Positions 55,701-64,000 of a stretch of DNA of 64,000 nucleotides are shown here, in pieces. Below the pieces are notes generated by a model, which worked only from the letters and a program-made list of their open reading frames with translations, made no database searches and was not told the origin of the DNA. A program made the position numbers and the translations under genes. Origin of the DNA: Otatea glauca (lineage: Eukaryota > Streptophyta > Magnoliopsida > Poales > Poaceae); the NCBI GenBank assembly GCA_036346275.1, contig CM070723.1:26294176-26358175 (forward strand), read 5' to 3'. Each line of letters starts with the position of its first letter. Position 1 is the stretch's first letter.

Positions 55701-56720
55701 TTCTCCTTTTGCCAAGTCTCTACTCTTTATCACCCGCAACGAATTGCAAATGTGAGCAACCGAACCGGTATCATATACCCATGAACTGAGTGAAGAAGTA
55801 GCAAGATTAATTTCTATAACATTAATACCTGAAGTGGAAACCACATTTCCATTCTTCTTATCTGCCAGGTACTTTTCGCAGTTCCGTTTCCAATGCCCTG
55901 ATTTCTTGCAATAGAAGCATTGGGTATCAGGTTGAGGGCCAACTTTAAGCTTCTGAAGCTTAGTTTTGAGGCTTGCGATCTCATCTTGAGCCTTGCCCTT
56001 ACCCTTGCCCTTGCTCTTTCCCGTTCCCCCAGCCTTAGCCTTCCTCTTTTTGAAAGCAGTTGTTTTCTGAACCATCATCACATGATTGGGTTTTTTCTTA
56101 ATGCTTTCCTCGGCAGCCTTGAGCATCCCATGTAGCTTGGTTAGGCTCTTCTCCATGCTATTCATATGAAAATTCATAATGAATGGCTCAAAGCTCTGAG
56201 GCGAGGCGGAGAATAACATCGTGGCCAAACCGAGGCTAAGGGAAACTCAAGTTTTCCAATCTCCCAATGTAACCAATCATCTTGATCACATGAGGGTGAC
56301 CAGGACTGCCTTGACCGACTTACAAGCAAATAAAAGTTTTGAGATACCATACCTCTCAGCTCTTGCTTGATTCCCAAACATGCCCTTCAAGACCACAATC
56401 ATATTGTAAGCATCCTGGTCCTCATATTGCTTTTGGAGCTCGAGTCCATGGTGACTAGCATGAGACAGTGACCTCTCTGAAGCATTAACATGCTTTTCAT
56501 ATTCAACCTTCAAATTGCGGCGACATTTTGGTGGTTCATCAGAATTGGATTCTCTAGAACATAGTCCTTCTTTTCATGCTTGAGAACAATTCTCGAGTTG
56601 CGATACCAATCAACAAAATTAGTTCCATTCAGTTTTCCCTTTCCAAAACCGATCTCAAAGCAAAACCGGTGTAGCGAGAGTAGGAGAAGGTGCCATTGAA
56701 CTACAACAAAAACATGCAAA
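52790..56720 (-). pseudogene. Copia gag-pol remnant
   Basis: Gag pieces lie at 56720-56180 (KLNGTNFVDWYRNSRIVLKH; QKQYEDQDAYNMIVVLKGMF) and 56228-55617 (KSLTKLHGMLKAAEESIKKK), with the zinc knuckle CFYCKKSGHWKRNC and protease WVYDTGSVAHIC. The integrase region (55560-54200) is so decayed that only scattered words remain. Reverse transcriptase is seen at 54025-53657 (MDVKTRFLNGNLSEDVYMIQ; YVDDILLIGND) and 53650-53339 (YASTIGSIMYAMICTRPDVS). RNase H at 53170-52790 keeps YYDNCGAIAQAKEPRSHRKS. There are many frameshifts and stops; it is not functional. Confidence 0.9.
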
Positions 56721-57460
56721 GATTCTAAGCACTATGTTTATGTAAAACTTTTATTAAACTTTTTAATTAAAGAGACTTCTATTTTATGTCCCTTTTATAG
56801 ACACATAGTGAGTATTCAAGATCCATATTCATCAAACACTAGTGAGCTTTGGCATCACTGCTAGAAATTTAATGACATAGGTAAGCAACACCTTTGCTAA
56901 TTACATCATATGTAACTCTTGTTTGTTGAGTATGAAAACAAGTAATGAATGCCTCCATCAACTTGACTCATGGCCAAGTCAACCTGCCCCAAGGGCTCAT
57001 ATGAGGAGGAGCACTTCCGTATTCGGTGCCAATTAAGAAACCTGCCTCATGTGTGTTTTCCTAGACACCACTTGTCTTGTATAGGTTCCTTCATTCTGAA
57101 ATCAAATCCCAACCACTTATGTCCTCAAGCTCAAAACCGTTTTGATAGCTTGATTAAATCTACCATTGTTATGCGTGATGTGTCCAACACATCCCTATCA
57201 TCTATTGAGATAGCCATTGATATACTACTTTGGCAGTCATATCAATAACGATCTAAATTCTTGATAGGTGCAACAATTGGATGGACAATTTGATTTAAAT
57301 TTTTTAACTATAGGGATGAACAAAGATTACTATGAACATGGCATCACATGCAATGAGCATAAAGAAAATAGCAAGGATTAAACACACATCCACAGAAAAT
57401 CAAAATAAGCTGTGAAATAGCATGGCCCTTAGCATTAAGATCTCCATCATCATGCTTGTT

Positions 57461-57537
57461 TGTTCACCTAGCCATCTTGCTTGATTTGTTCACCTAGCCA
57501 TCTTGCTTGATTTGTTCACCTAGCCATCTTGCTTGAT
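57461..57537. repeat. 26-bp tandem triplication
   Basis: TGTTCACCTAGCCATCTTGC followed by TTGATT, starting at 57461, 57487 and 57513, in the untranslated leader region of the 8.3-kb copia element. Confidence 0.9.
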
Positions 57538-57888
57538 ACCATCGTCTTCATCATTATGGATGCAACTCCTTACAACTTTTGATAATGAATTTTACATTAG
57601 GGTTTGAAGCATCACAAGTCGACACGCAGGTCGTTATACAATTTAAATAGCCTTATGGCTTGACACGGCACGCAGGCCATGTGGAAATTACATGCATCAC
57701 ATAAACATAGGCCATACCATTTCACATAATTCCCTACAAAAATGAGTTAAACAAAAGCAACCCTCGACTCAGGGTCCGAGGGCAGCCCTAGCGGCGGTCC
57801 CATGGCCGGTCGTGGCGGTCGAGGCGGCGCCCTTGAAATTTTTAGAGGCATGTCTTCTAACATTGGAAAACACCCTCAAAATTTCCAC

Positions 57889-58190
57889 GGATCAACAGAT
57901 TGACCCAATCCGATCTAACATGATTGGCTTGGTCCCATATGGATCGTTTGAAACCACGATGGCGGTAACCCGGCCGGTAAGAATAACGTCGTACCATGAG
58001 CGGACTCACCCAAATCAATATTGAATCGCTTGCGCTTACCATGGATCAGCAGATTGACCCAATCCAACTCAATCGATTGGCTCGGTCCCATATGGATCGT
58101 TTGAAACCACGATGGCGGTAACCCGACCGGTAAGGGTAACGTCGTACCATGAACGGACTCACCCAAATCAAGATTGAGTCGGTTTGCACT
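57889..58190. repeat. 154-bp tandem duplication
   Basis: Two copies starting GGATCA.CAGATTGACCCAAT at 57889 and 58043, each with GGTCCCATATGGATCGTTTG and AACGTCGTACCATGA. It lies between the 5' LTR and gag of the copia element. Confidence 0.9.
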
Positions 58191-58346
58191 TTCCTCAAAT
58201 CCTAAACCGATCGATCTCATCGATGGCTGCCGTCACCAATTCATCACATGAACTGGCTGAACATGTAATAGATCCAATCTACTAACCTTACACATCATAT
58301 GTGCAACATCCAGATCACAAAACTATACGAGATGGCTCGATACCAC

Positions 58347-59709
58347 TGAAGAGGAACGCGGTATGCTACGCTAGCACAAAAAAATCTACCGCGTAACGAG
58401 CTACTGCAAGAAGGGATCATAAATAAGATTACCACTAGACTCGCAGTTGCGGAATCCTTCGCGCGTCGATGTAGTGTATCATCCTCGCCGCAGTCGTTGC
58501 GTCGATGTAGTGGATCGTCCTCGCCTTGCCGTGGATTGTCCTCTCACGCCGCTGATCGCAGCAGCGTCACCGCGATAGTCCACACGTCCGAGAGATGGAA
58601 CGCGTGCGTCGTGTGCAAGAACACAGTCGCTCGGCGAGGCGCGAGAGGAGTAGGCTAGGGTTTCGAGTGAATCACTCCTAAACCGTGGGAAAGCACACAC
58701 TGCGCCCTCCCTCCTCCCCTCCTTATATAGCCACGACATGAAACCCTAAACTAGGGCCCATCAGCGTGCTAAGCCCACGAGGTTCATTAATTACGGATCC
58801 AATCCAAATTAATGCGTCCCAGCCCATTAAGTGTGTGACCCTGCAGGTTCACGTACGTTTGGACGTGGATTCGAAAAACTCGTTTTGTATCCAATAGTTG
58901 GTAGTGGCTTCTTGCAAAGTATGCCAACTCCCAAACATACTATGATCAAATCGGATAGAACCTATCAAAAGTACTCATGTAATAATAACTTTGCCAAGTA
59001 TATGAAGATTGATCTCAAGGCGAGAAGCATGTCATCCTTTGATGATTCAATCCATCTCTCGTATCCGTGATATATTAATAAGTTGTGATTGACTCCTCAA
59101 TCACGGCATGGCCATGCACTTCCTTAATCATATCACACGAGTGGCCTTGTCATATATCTCCGTTTCATTGGAGTGGCAAATTCCATCTTGACTGCTCACT
59201 TCCCTCTGCACGTTTCATAGTAAACATGAAAGCTACCTTTATAACTATCCGGTTAGGAAATAGTGTTTGATAGCCCCAAGGAAAACTATTACACATGTAG
59301 GGAATATGACAATCTCAGGTCTAAGGATCATACATCTACTAGGTATGAGATACACTGATGACACATAAGAATGAAACATTCTCGCAATGTCCCATTGCGG
59401 GTCTATCTAACCCATGTTCTTCAACATGCGTCCATAATGTATAGATGATATCTCCATATCCCATGATCCATGAAGCATGATCATCGATCACTACATGTGC
59501 TGATCTATTCATCGTTGTCCTATACGATGATATCCGATCAGAGATATTTATCGAATTACATCATTAAGTAAAGAGCTTCATAAGCAAGTCACATACTTGT
59601 TGATCAATACAATGATATACATTCATTGGACCAATAATCATATTATTATTCATAAACATAGTCATGTTACAATCATTTAAATGATTGCCTCATGGGCATA
59701 ACACTAACA
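58347..59709 (-). repeat. 5' LTR of the 8.3-kb copia element
   Basis: 1,363 bp. Open frames common to both LTRs (for example near 51891 and 58831) are fortuitous. Confidence 0.93.
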
Positions 59710-59730
59710 GCGGAGACTTTGGACCTATGA

Positions 59731-59979
59731 AAATATATAAGAAGACATTCATTTGAATATTTGTTTTTGTCTGAGTGGTTTTGATATCTTTAGACATTGC
59801 ATCCGACTGGTTCTGACTGGTCCAGCCCCCAGGCTCTAGGGCATGATTCATGACGCATGTTCCAGTGCCTTGGAATTTATAGGAAAAAAGCACTCAGATG
59901 TATAAGATCGAAGTAAATGATATGAAAACAGCTTTAAAGGCGAACTTTCATTCATATAAGAACAATAGAATTACAGAAT
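59731..59979. other. Spacer between antisense ORF and pol of the Tat element
   Basis: It shares text with 33740-34080 of the gypsy derivative, notably TCCAGCCCCCAGGCTCTAGG against CTAGCCCCCAAGCGTTGGG, and AAAACGAC.TAGCTG near 60000. Confidence 0.6.
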
Positions 59980-62900
59980 TCAAGTGAAAAAACGACGTAG
60001 CTGTTCTATGTTCCAGGTGCTGCCGATAGCTGTGACGTCTTCACGCTTGAGTTTATAATCCCCGGGTCGTACCACCTCGTCAATGACATAAGGGCCTTCC
60101 CAGCTTGGGGAGAGCTTGTGCTCGCACTTTTGATTCTTTCTAAGGACCAGATCTCCTTTGGAAAAAGCGGAGCTCCTTACATTACGACCATGATAGCGAC
60201 GTAAGTCTTGAAGGTACATGGCCGATTGAATCGTTGCGACGTCTCTAGCTTCCTCCAGTCGATCGAGGTATTCTAGCCGGTTTTCCTCTGAGGCGACTTC
60301 TTCATAGCTCCGAACCCGCGGGGATCCGAACTCAAGTTCGGTGGGGAAGACCGCCTCCGAGCCGTACACCAGGTAGAAAAGTGACTGCCCGGTTGCTCTG
60401 CTGGGGGTGGTTCGCAGCCCCCAGAGCACCGAAGGCAATTCTTTCACCCACCGGGTGGCATATGGTCTGAGACAATCGAAAATCCTTGCCTTCAGGCCTT
60501 GTAACACCTTGCCGTTAGCTCGCTCGACCTGACCATTGCTTCGGGGGTGCGCTACCAACACGAAGCAAATCTTTATGCCGAGCTCGCTGCACCAGTCTTG
60601 AAATACACCGCCTCTACACTGGGTGCCGTTATCCGTGATGATTCGGTTCGGGATGCCGAATCTAACCACGATTTCGTGAAAGAATTCTTTGGCCTTGCCC
60701 GCCGTAATTGCCTGACTGGCTTGGCCTCCACCCACTTGGTGAATTTGTCAACGGCCACAAACAGATGAGTATGACCGCCTTGGGCCTTCTTCAAAGGTCC
60801 TACCATGTCAAGCCCCTAGATCGCAAACGGCCAAGTTAGGGGGATGGTCTGTAGTTCCTGTTCTGGTTTCTTCATCTGTCGCGCAAAGAACTGACATCCT
60901 TCGCATGTCCGGATGATGTCCTCCGCGTCGGTGACAGCAGTTGGCCAGAAAAATCCTTAACGATAGGCCTTGCCAACTAGGGATGATGACGCCGCATGAT
61001 TCCCGCAAACTCCCGAGTGGATTTCCTTGAGGAGATCTCTTCCTTCTTGTTCTGATATGCACCGTCGTAGAACACCAGAGCTGCTTTTGCGATAGAGTTC
61101 TTCCCTGATTACCACGCAGCTCTTGCTTCGGCGCATTATTCGCTCGGCCTGCACGCGGTCTTCGGGTAGCTTGTCATTCGTCAAGTAGTCCAGATACGAA
61201 ACTGTCCAATCGGGGGTAATGACTAGGACTTCAACCTCTAATTTTTTCTCTGCCGGGATGTCCGGCTTGGTCTGAGTGCTCATCGTGGGCTTGTGAATTT
61301 CTTCGACGAACACCCCCACAGGTACTGTAGACCGGTAGGCTCCCATTTTCGCTAACTCGTTAGCAGCTTCGTTATCTCGGCGGAGCACATGAATGAGCCC
61401 CAGGCCGTCAAAGTTGCCTTCCAATTTGCGTACCTCTTGGCAGTAGGCAGCCATGTTGTCCTCAATGCAAGACCATTCTTTCTCCACTTGGTTGACCACG
61501 AGCATTGAGTCTCCACGAACCGCCAAAAGTCGGATGCTGAGTGATATGGCAATACGGAGCCCATGGATGAGTGCCTCATACTCGGCGGCGTTGTTTGATG
61601 CGGGAAAAAATATTTGAAGGACGTACCTCAACCTTTCCCCATTCGGTGATATGAGCATGATTCCAGCCCCCGCACCGCTGAGCATGAGGGAACCATCGAA
61701 ATACATCGTCCAATAATCGAGATCTTTGGTGACCGCCAGATTCTGATGCTCTGTCCACTCGACTGTAAAGTCGGTGAGCGCTTGAGACTTAATGGCGGTG
61801 CGAGGCTTGAATAAGATATCAAAAGCTCCAAGCTCGACTGCCTACTTTGCAATTCTCCCGATGGCCTCCTGATTGTGGAGAATATCTCCAATCGAAATGG
61901 AGGTGACCACCGAAATCGCATGTTCTTGGAAATAGTGCTTGAGCTTGCGAGATGTGAGAAGTACGGCATACAACAATTTTTGAACTTGCGAATACCGCAC
62001 CTTAGACTCACTCAAGACCTCGCTGACGAAGTAAACCGGGTGCTGTACCCTCTGCACATGGCCTTGCTCCTCCCTTTCTACGACGATCGCAGCGCTGACT
62101 ACATGAGTCGTTGCCGCGATGTATAGCATGAAGGGTTCCTCTGGCATTGGTGAAACTAAGATGGGGGGCGTCGTTAAGAAAGTCTTCAAATCTTCAAACG
62201 CCCGCTGTGCATCTAGAGTCCACTTGAAATTGTCCTGCTTTTTGAGGAGTTTGAAGAATGGCATACCTCGCATACCCAGTCGGGAAATAAACCTGCTGAG
62301 TGCAGCCATGCATCCCGTAAGCTTCTGGACATCCTTCTGGCAAGTCGGCGGTTCCATATTTGATATGGTCCTGATCTTCTCTGGGTTGGCCTCAATGCCT
62401 CGTTGAGAAACGATAAACCCGAGCAGTTTTCCCGAAGACACTCCGAAAACGCACTTCTCGGGATTAAGCTTCATGCTGAAAGCCCTTAGGCTCAAATGTC
62501 TAGGTTAAGTCGGTGATGAGGTCCTTCCTTTTCCGAGTCTTGACCACGACGTCGTCCACATATGCCTCCATGTTACGTCCGAGTTGGTTGTGAAAGCACC
62601 GCTGTATCGCGTGTTGATACGTCGCTCCAGCATTTTTCGACCCGAATGCCATCGTGGTATAGCAAAAGGCCCCGAAGGGCGTGATGAACGAAGTCTTGAT
62701 ATGATCTTCCGCCTTTAGCCGAATCTAGCGTTACCCTGAGTAGGCATCAAGGAAACTCAGGATCTCGCACCTGGCAGTTGAGTCAACCACTTGGTCAATC
62801 TGAGGTAACCCGAAAGGATCCTTCGGACATGCTTTATTGAGATCGGTATAGTCAACGCACATGCACCAAGTTTTATTCTTCTTTTGAATAAGTACAGGGT

Positions 62901-64000
62901 TTGCCAGCCAATCTGGATGATACACTTCTTTTATAAAGCCTGCGGCTAAAAGCTTGGTGATCTCCTGTTTGATGGCGTTTCGGCGATTTGGAGCGAACCG
63001 CCGAAGCCTTTGCTTGACTGGCTTCGCACTTTCGTTGACGTGTAGAGAATGCTCGATCACCTCCCTAGGGACACCCGGCATGTCGGATGGTTTCCATGTG
63101 AAGATGTCTTTGTTAGCTTGGAGGAAGGTGATGAGCTCGTTTTTCTATTTGTCCTCAAGCCATGTCTCGATCAGAGTCGTCTTTGACGAGTCGGATGGGT
63201 CGAGAATGATTCTCTTGGTTCCTTTGCCAGGCTTCATCCCTGACATGGCCTGCTTTTTGGACGGGATATCTCCCTCTTCCTGCATCGTGGTCGCTTCTGC
63301 TTGGATCTCCTTCCTCTCACAGCTCCTTCCTGCAACTCGGCGAGCTCATGGTACGTCGTCTCGAAATCCGCCACCTCAAAATTAATGTACTCGATCCGAT
63401 AGTTGTCCTTGGTGCCGAAGGTGACGGGCAAGGAAATCTGCCTGAGTGGAAGCGACGATGCTCCAGGAATCACACCATGGAATGGCTGAGTGCTTGGCCT
63501 TAGCTCGGAGAGGGGAATGTTCATGTCGTTGAATGTTTTGGAGAACAAGACGTTGAGTCCACTCCCTCCATCGATCAGGACCTTCTTGAGCCTCACACTG
63601 CGTATAACAGGGTCGAGCACTAGAGGAAACTTACCCGGATGTAGAACCCGGTTAGGGTGATCTGTTCGGTCGAAGGTGAATCGTATCTTGGACCACCTCA
63701 GATATTTGGGGGCCGCTGGTTCCACCGCATTGATCTCCCGAGCGTTAAGCTTTTGCTTCCGCTTGGACTCGTACCCGGTGGAGCCCCCATAAATGTAGTT
63801 CAACTCGTGCTTAGGCTCTTGAAAAATTGTCTTCATTTGGAAGATCCTTCTTCTTGGACGTTTCATCCTTGGCTGGAGCCGGCTACTTGTTGCTCTCCCG
63901 CGCAAAACGCTTCAAGGTGAAGCAGTCCTTGGGGCGTGTTTTCCCTTCGGGTGAAAAGGACAGATCGCTTCCATAACAGTGCTATAATCGGGCGCCTCTC
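59980..64000 (-). pseudogene. Tat-lineage Ty3/gypsy pol, partial at window edge
   Basis: The reading runs right to left. Gag-end text FHPKGKH-like lies near 63945; protease VLIDGGSGLNVLF near 63575; reverse transcriptase with FIKEVYHPDWLANPVLIQKK, CVDYTDLNKACPKDPFGLPQ and AYVDDVVVKT (about 62550); connection and first RNase H (GKLLGFIVSQRGIEANPEKI; FKWTLDAQRAFEDLK). A second RNase H follows: MYFDGSLMLSGAGAGIML, NNAAEYEALIHGLRIA and GDSMLVVNQVEKEW. Integrase has IHSGVCGNHA and CEGCQFFARQMKKPEQEL, then VDKFTKWVEAKPV, IITDNGTQCRGGVFQDWC and SNGQVERANGKVLQGLKARI, ending STWNIEQLRRFFT at 59980. The extra RNase H marks the Tat lineage. Several stops and frameshifts (near 60820, 60960, 61845, 62500 and 62730) make it inactive. 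Gag proper and the 5' LTR lie beyond the window. Confidence 0.9.

Larger units (their letters stand above)
51410..59709 (-). mobile_element. 8.3-kb Ty1/copia element, degraded
   Basis: LTRs of 1,360 and 1,363 bp, starting TGAAGAGGAACG and ending ATAACACTAACA on the plus strand. Flanks GTGGA (51405-51409) and GCGGA (59710-59714) are a 5-bp duplication with one mismatch. The primer-binding site GTGGTATCGAGC (minus, 58335-58346) and a purine tract AAGTGGGAGAT next to the left LTR set minus orientation. It is inserted in the antisense ORF of the gypsy element, so it is younger than that element. Confidence 0.93.
49227..59730 (+). pseudogene. Spliced antisense ORF of the Tat element (putative gypsy-type transposon domain)
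   Basis: Plus strand, opposite to pol. From the ATG at 49227 (MSSPSPSQPLL) the reading passes stops at about 49300, 49410, 49712 and 49780 but keeps a clear domain: FFQRGLGLPTSAFLRGLLFF, NSILQISLFVHLCEAFLGI, HFDLFRHFYLLK and HQEWFYCANP. This is the putative gypsy-type transposon family (PF04195) as I remember it. Introns with GT/AG are visible at 50112-50184, 50549-50635, 50837-50908 and 50972-51046. Later exons encode a coiled coil (ELLFLRSELQELQEEQKVLR) and RLEEAPKELKRLLKEA. An 8.3-kb copia element (51410-59709) cuts the last exon; skipping it restores VAETLDL and a TGA at 59728-59730. Extra antisense ORFs between pol and the 3' LTR are known in Tat-lineage elements; their role is unknown. 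Confidence 0.75.

Overview
This window looks like repeat-rich intergenic nuclear DNA of a grass (Poaceae). The evidence is indirect: plant-type Ty1/copia and Ty3/gypsy elements, a Tat-type gypsy pol with two RNase H domains, a tRNA-derived SINE, a Stowaway-like MITE, a Helitron-like unit, and host coding remnants that are GC-rich in the style of grass genes. I cannot fix the genus. I see no intact host gene. Every recognisable host gene is a pseudogene or fragment, and transposable elements interrupt or abut most of them. No CRISPR array, rRNA gene or functional tRNA gene was seen.

Layout, left to right. 1-5 kb: one exon of an RRM-protein gene (minus), the last exon of an ASHR1/SMYD-like methyltransferase (minus), then a 2.9-kb LTR-like repeat. 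5.1-9.2 kb: five exons of a RadA-like organellar DNA-repair gene (plus), with a 1.6-kb hAT element in an intron; that element carries a piece of a RETICULATA-RELATED gene. 9.3-11.6 kb: a broken long LTR with a hAT end inside. 12.7-15.6 kb: a small non-autonomous copia-like element with a Helitron-like unit nested in it. 15.8-17.8 kb: a ubiquitin-like pseudogene, an unrecognised exon and a possible SUMO-like remnant. 19-21.2 kb: LINE debris. 21.4 kb: a SINE with a 15-bp duplication. 22-23.4 kb: a three-unit polyubiquitin pseudogene split by a solo LTR. 24.2-29.6 kb: a 5.3-kb solo-LTR-like element. 29.9 kb: a second hAT of the same family. 31.9 kb: a Stowaway-like MITE.

32.7-35.8 kb: a gypsy derivative with two LTRs and little coding capacity, in which a 43-bp tandem array occupies the place of pol. 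36.1-37.7 kb: four MITE-like elements in a row, each flanked by TA runs. 38.4-45.7 kb: a BAHD acyltransferase pseudogene (minus) cut by a very young 6.0-kb copia element whose LTRs differ by one substitution and a 2-base length change. 48-64 kb: a Tat-lineage gypsy element (pol minus, running off the right edge) carrying a spliced reverse-strand ORF of the putative-gypsy-type-transposon family; that ORF is cut near its stop codon by an 8.3-kb copia element.

How the parts relate: the genes do not form a pathway. The unifying story is insertion, gene capture and decay. Target-site duplications let many insertions be placed to the base, and several nonsense changes are consistent with C-to-T or G-to-A transitions, as expected for methylated silent chromatin. 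I found no clear new biological system. The most unusual structures are the gene-carrying hAT, the satellite-bearing gypsy derivative beside a homologous pol-bearing relative, the chain of TA-nested MITEs, and the spliced antisense gene of the Tat element.
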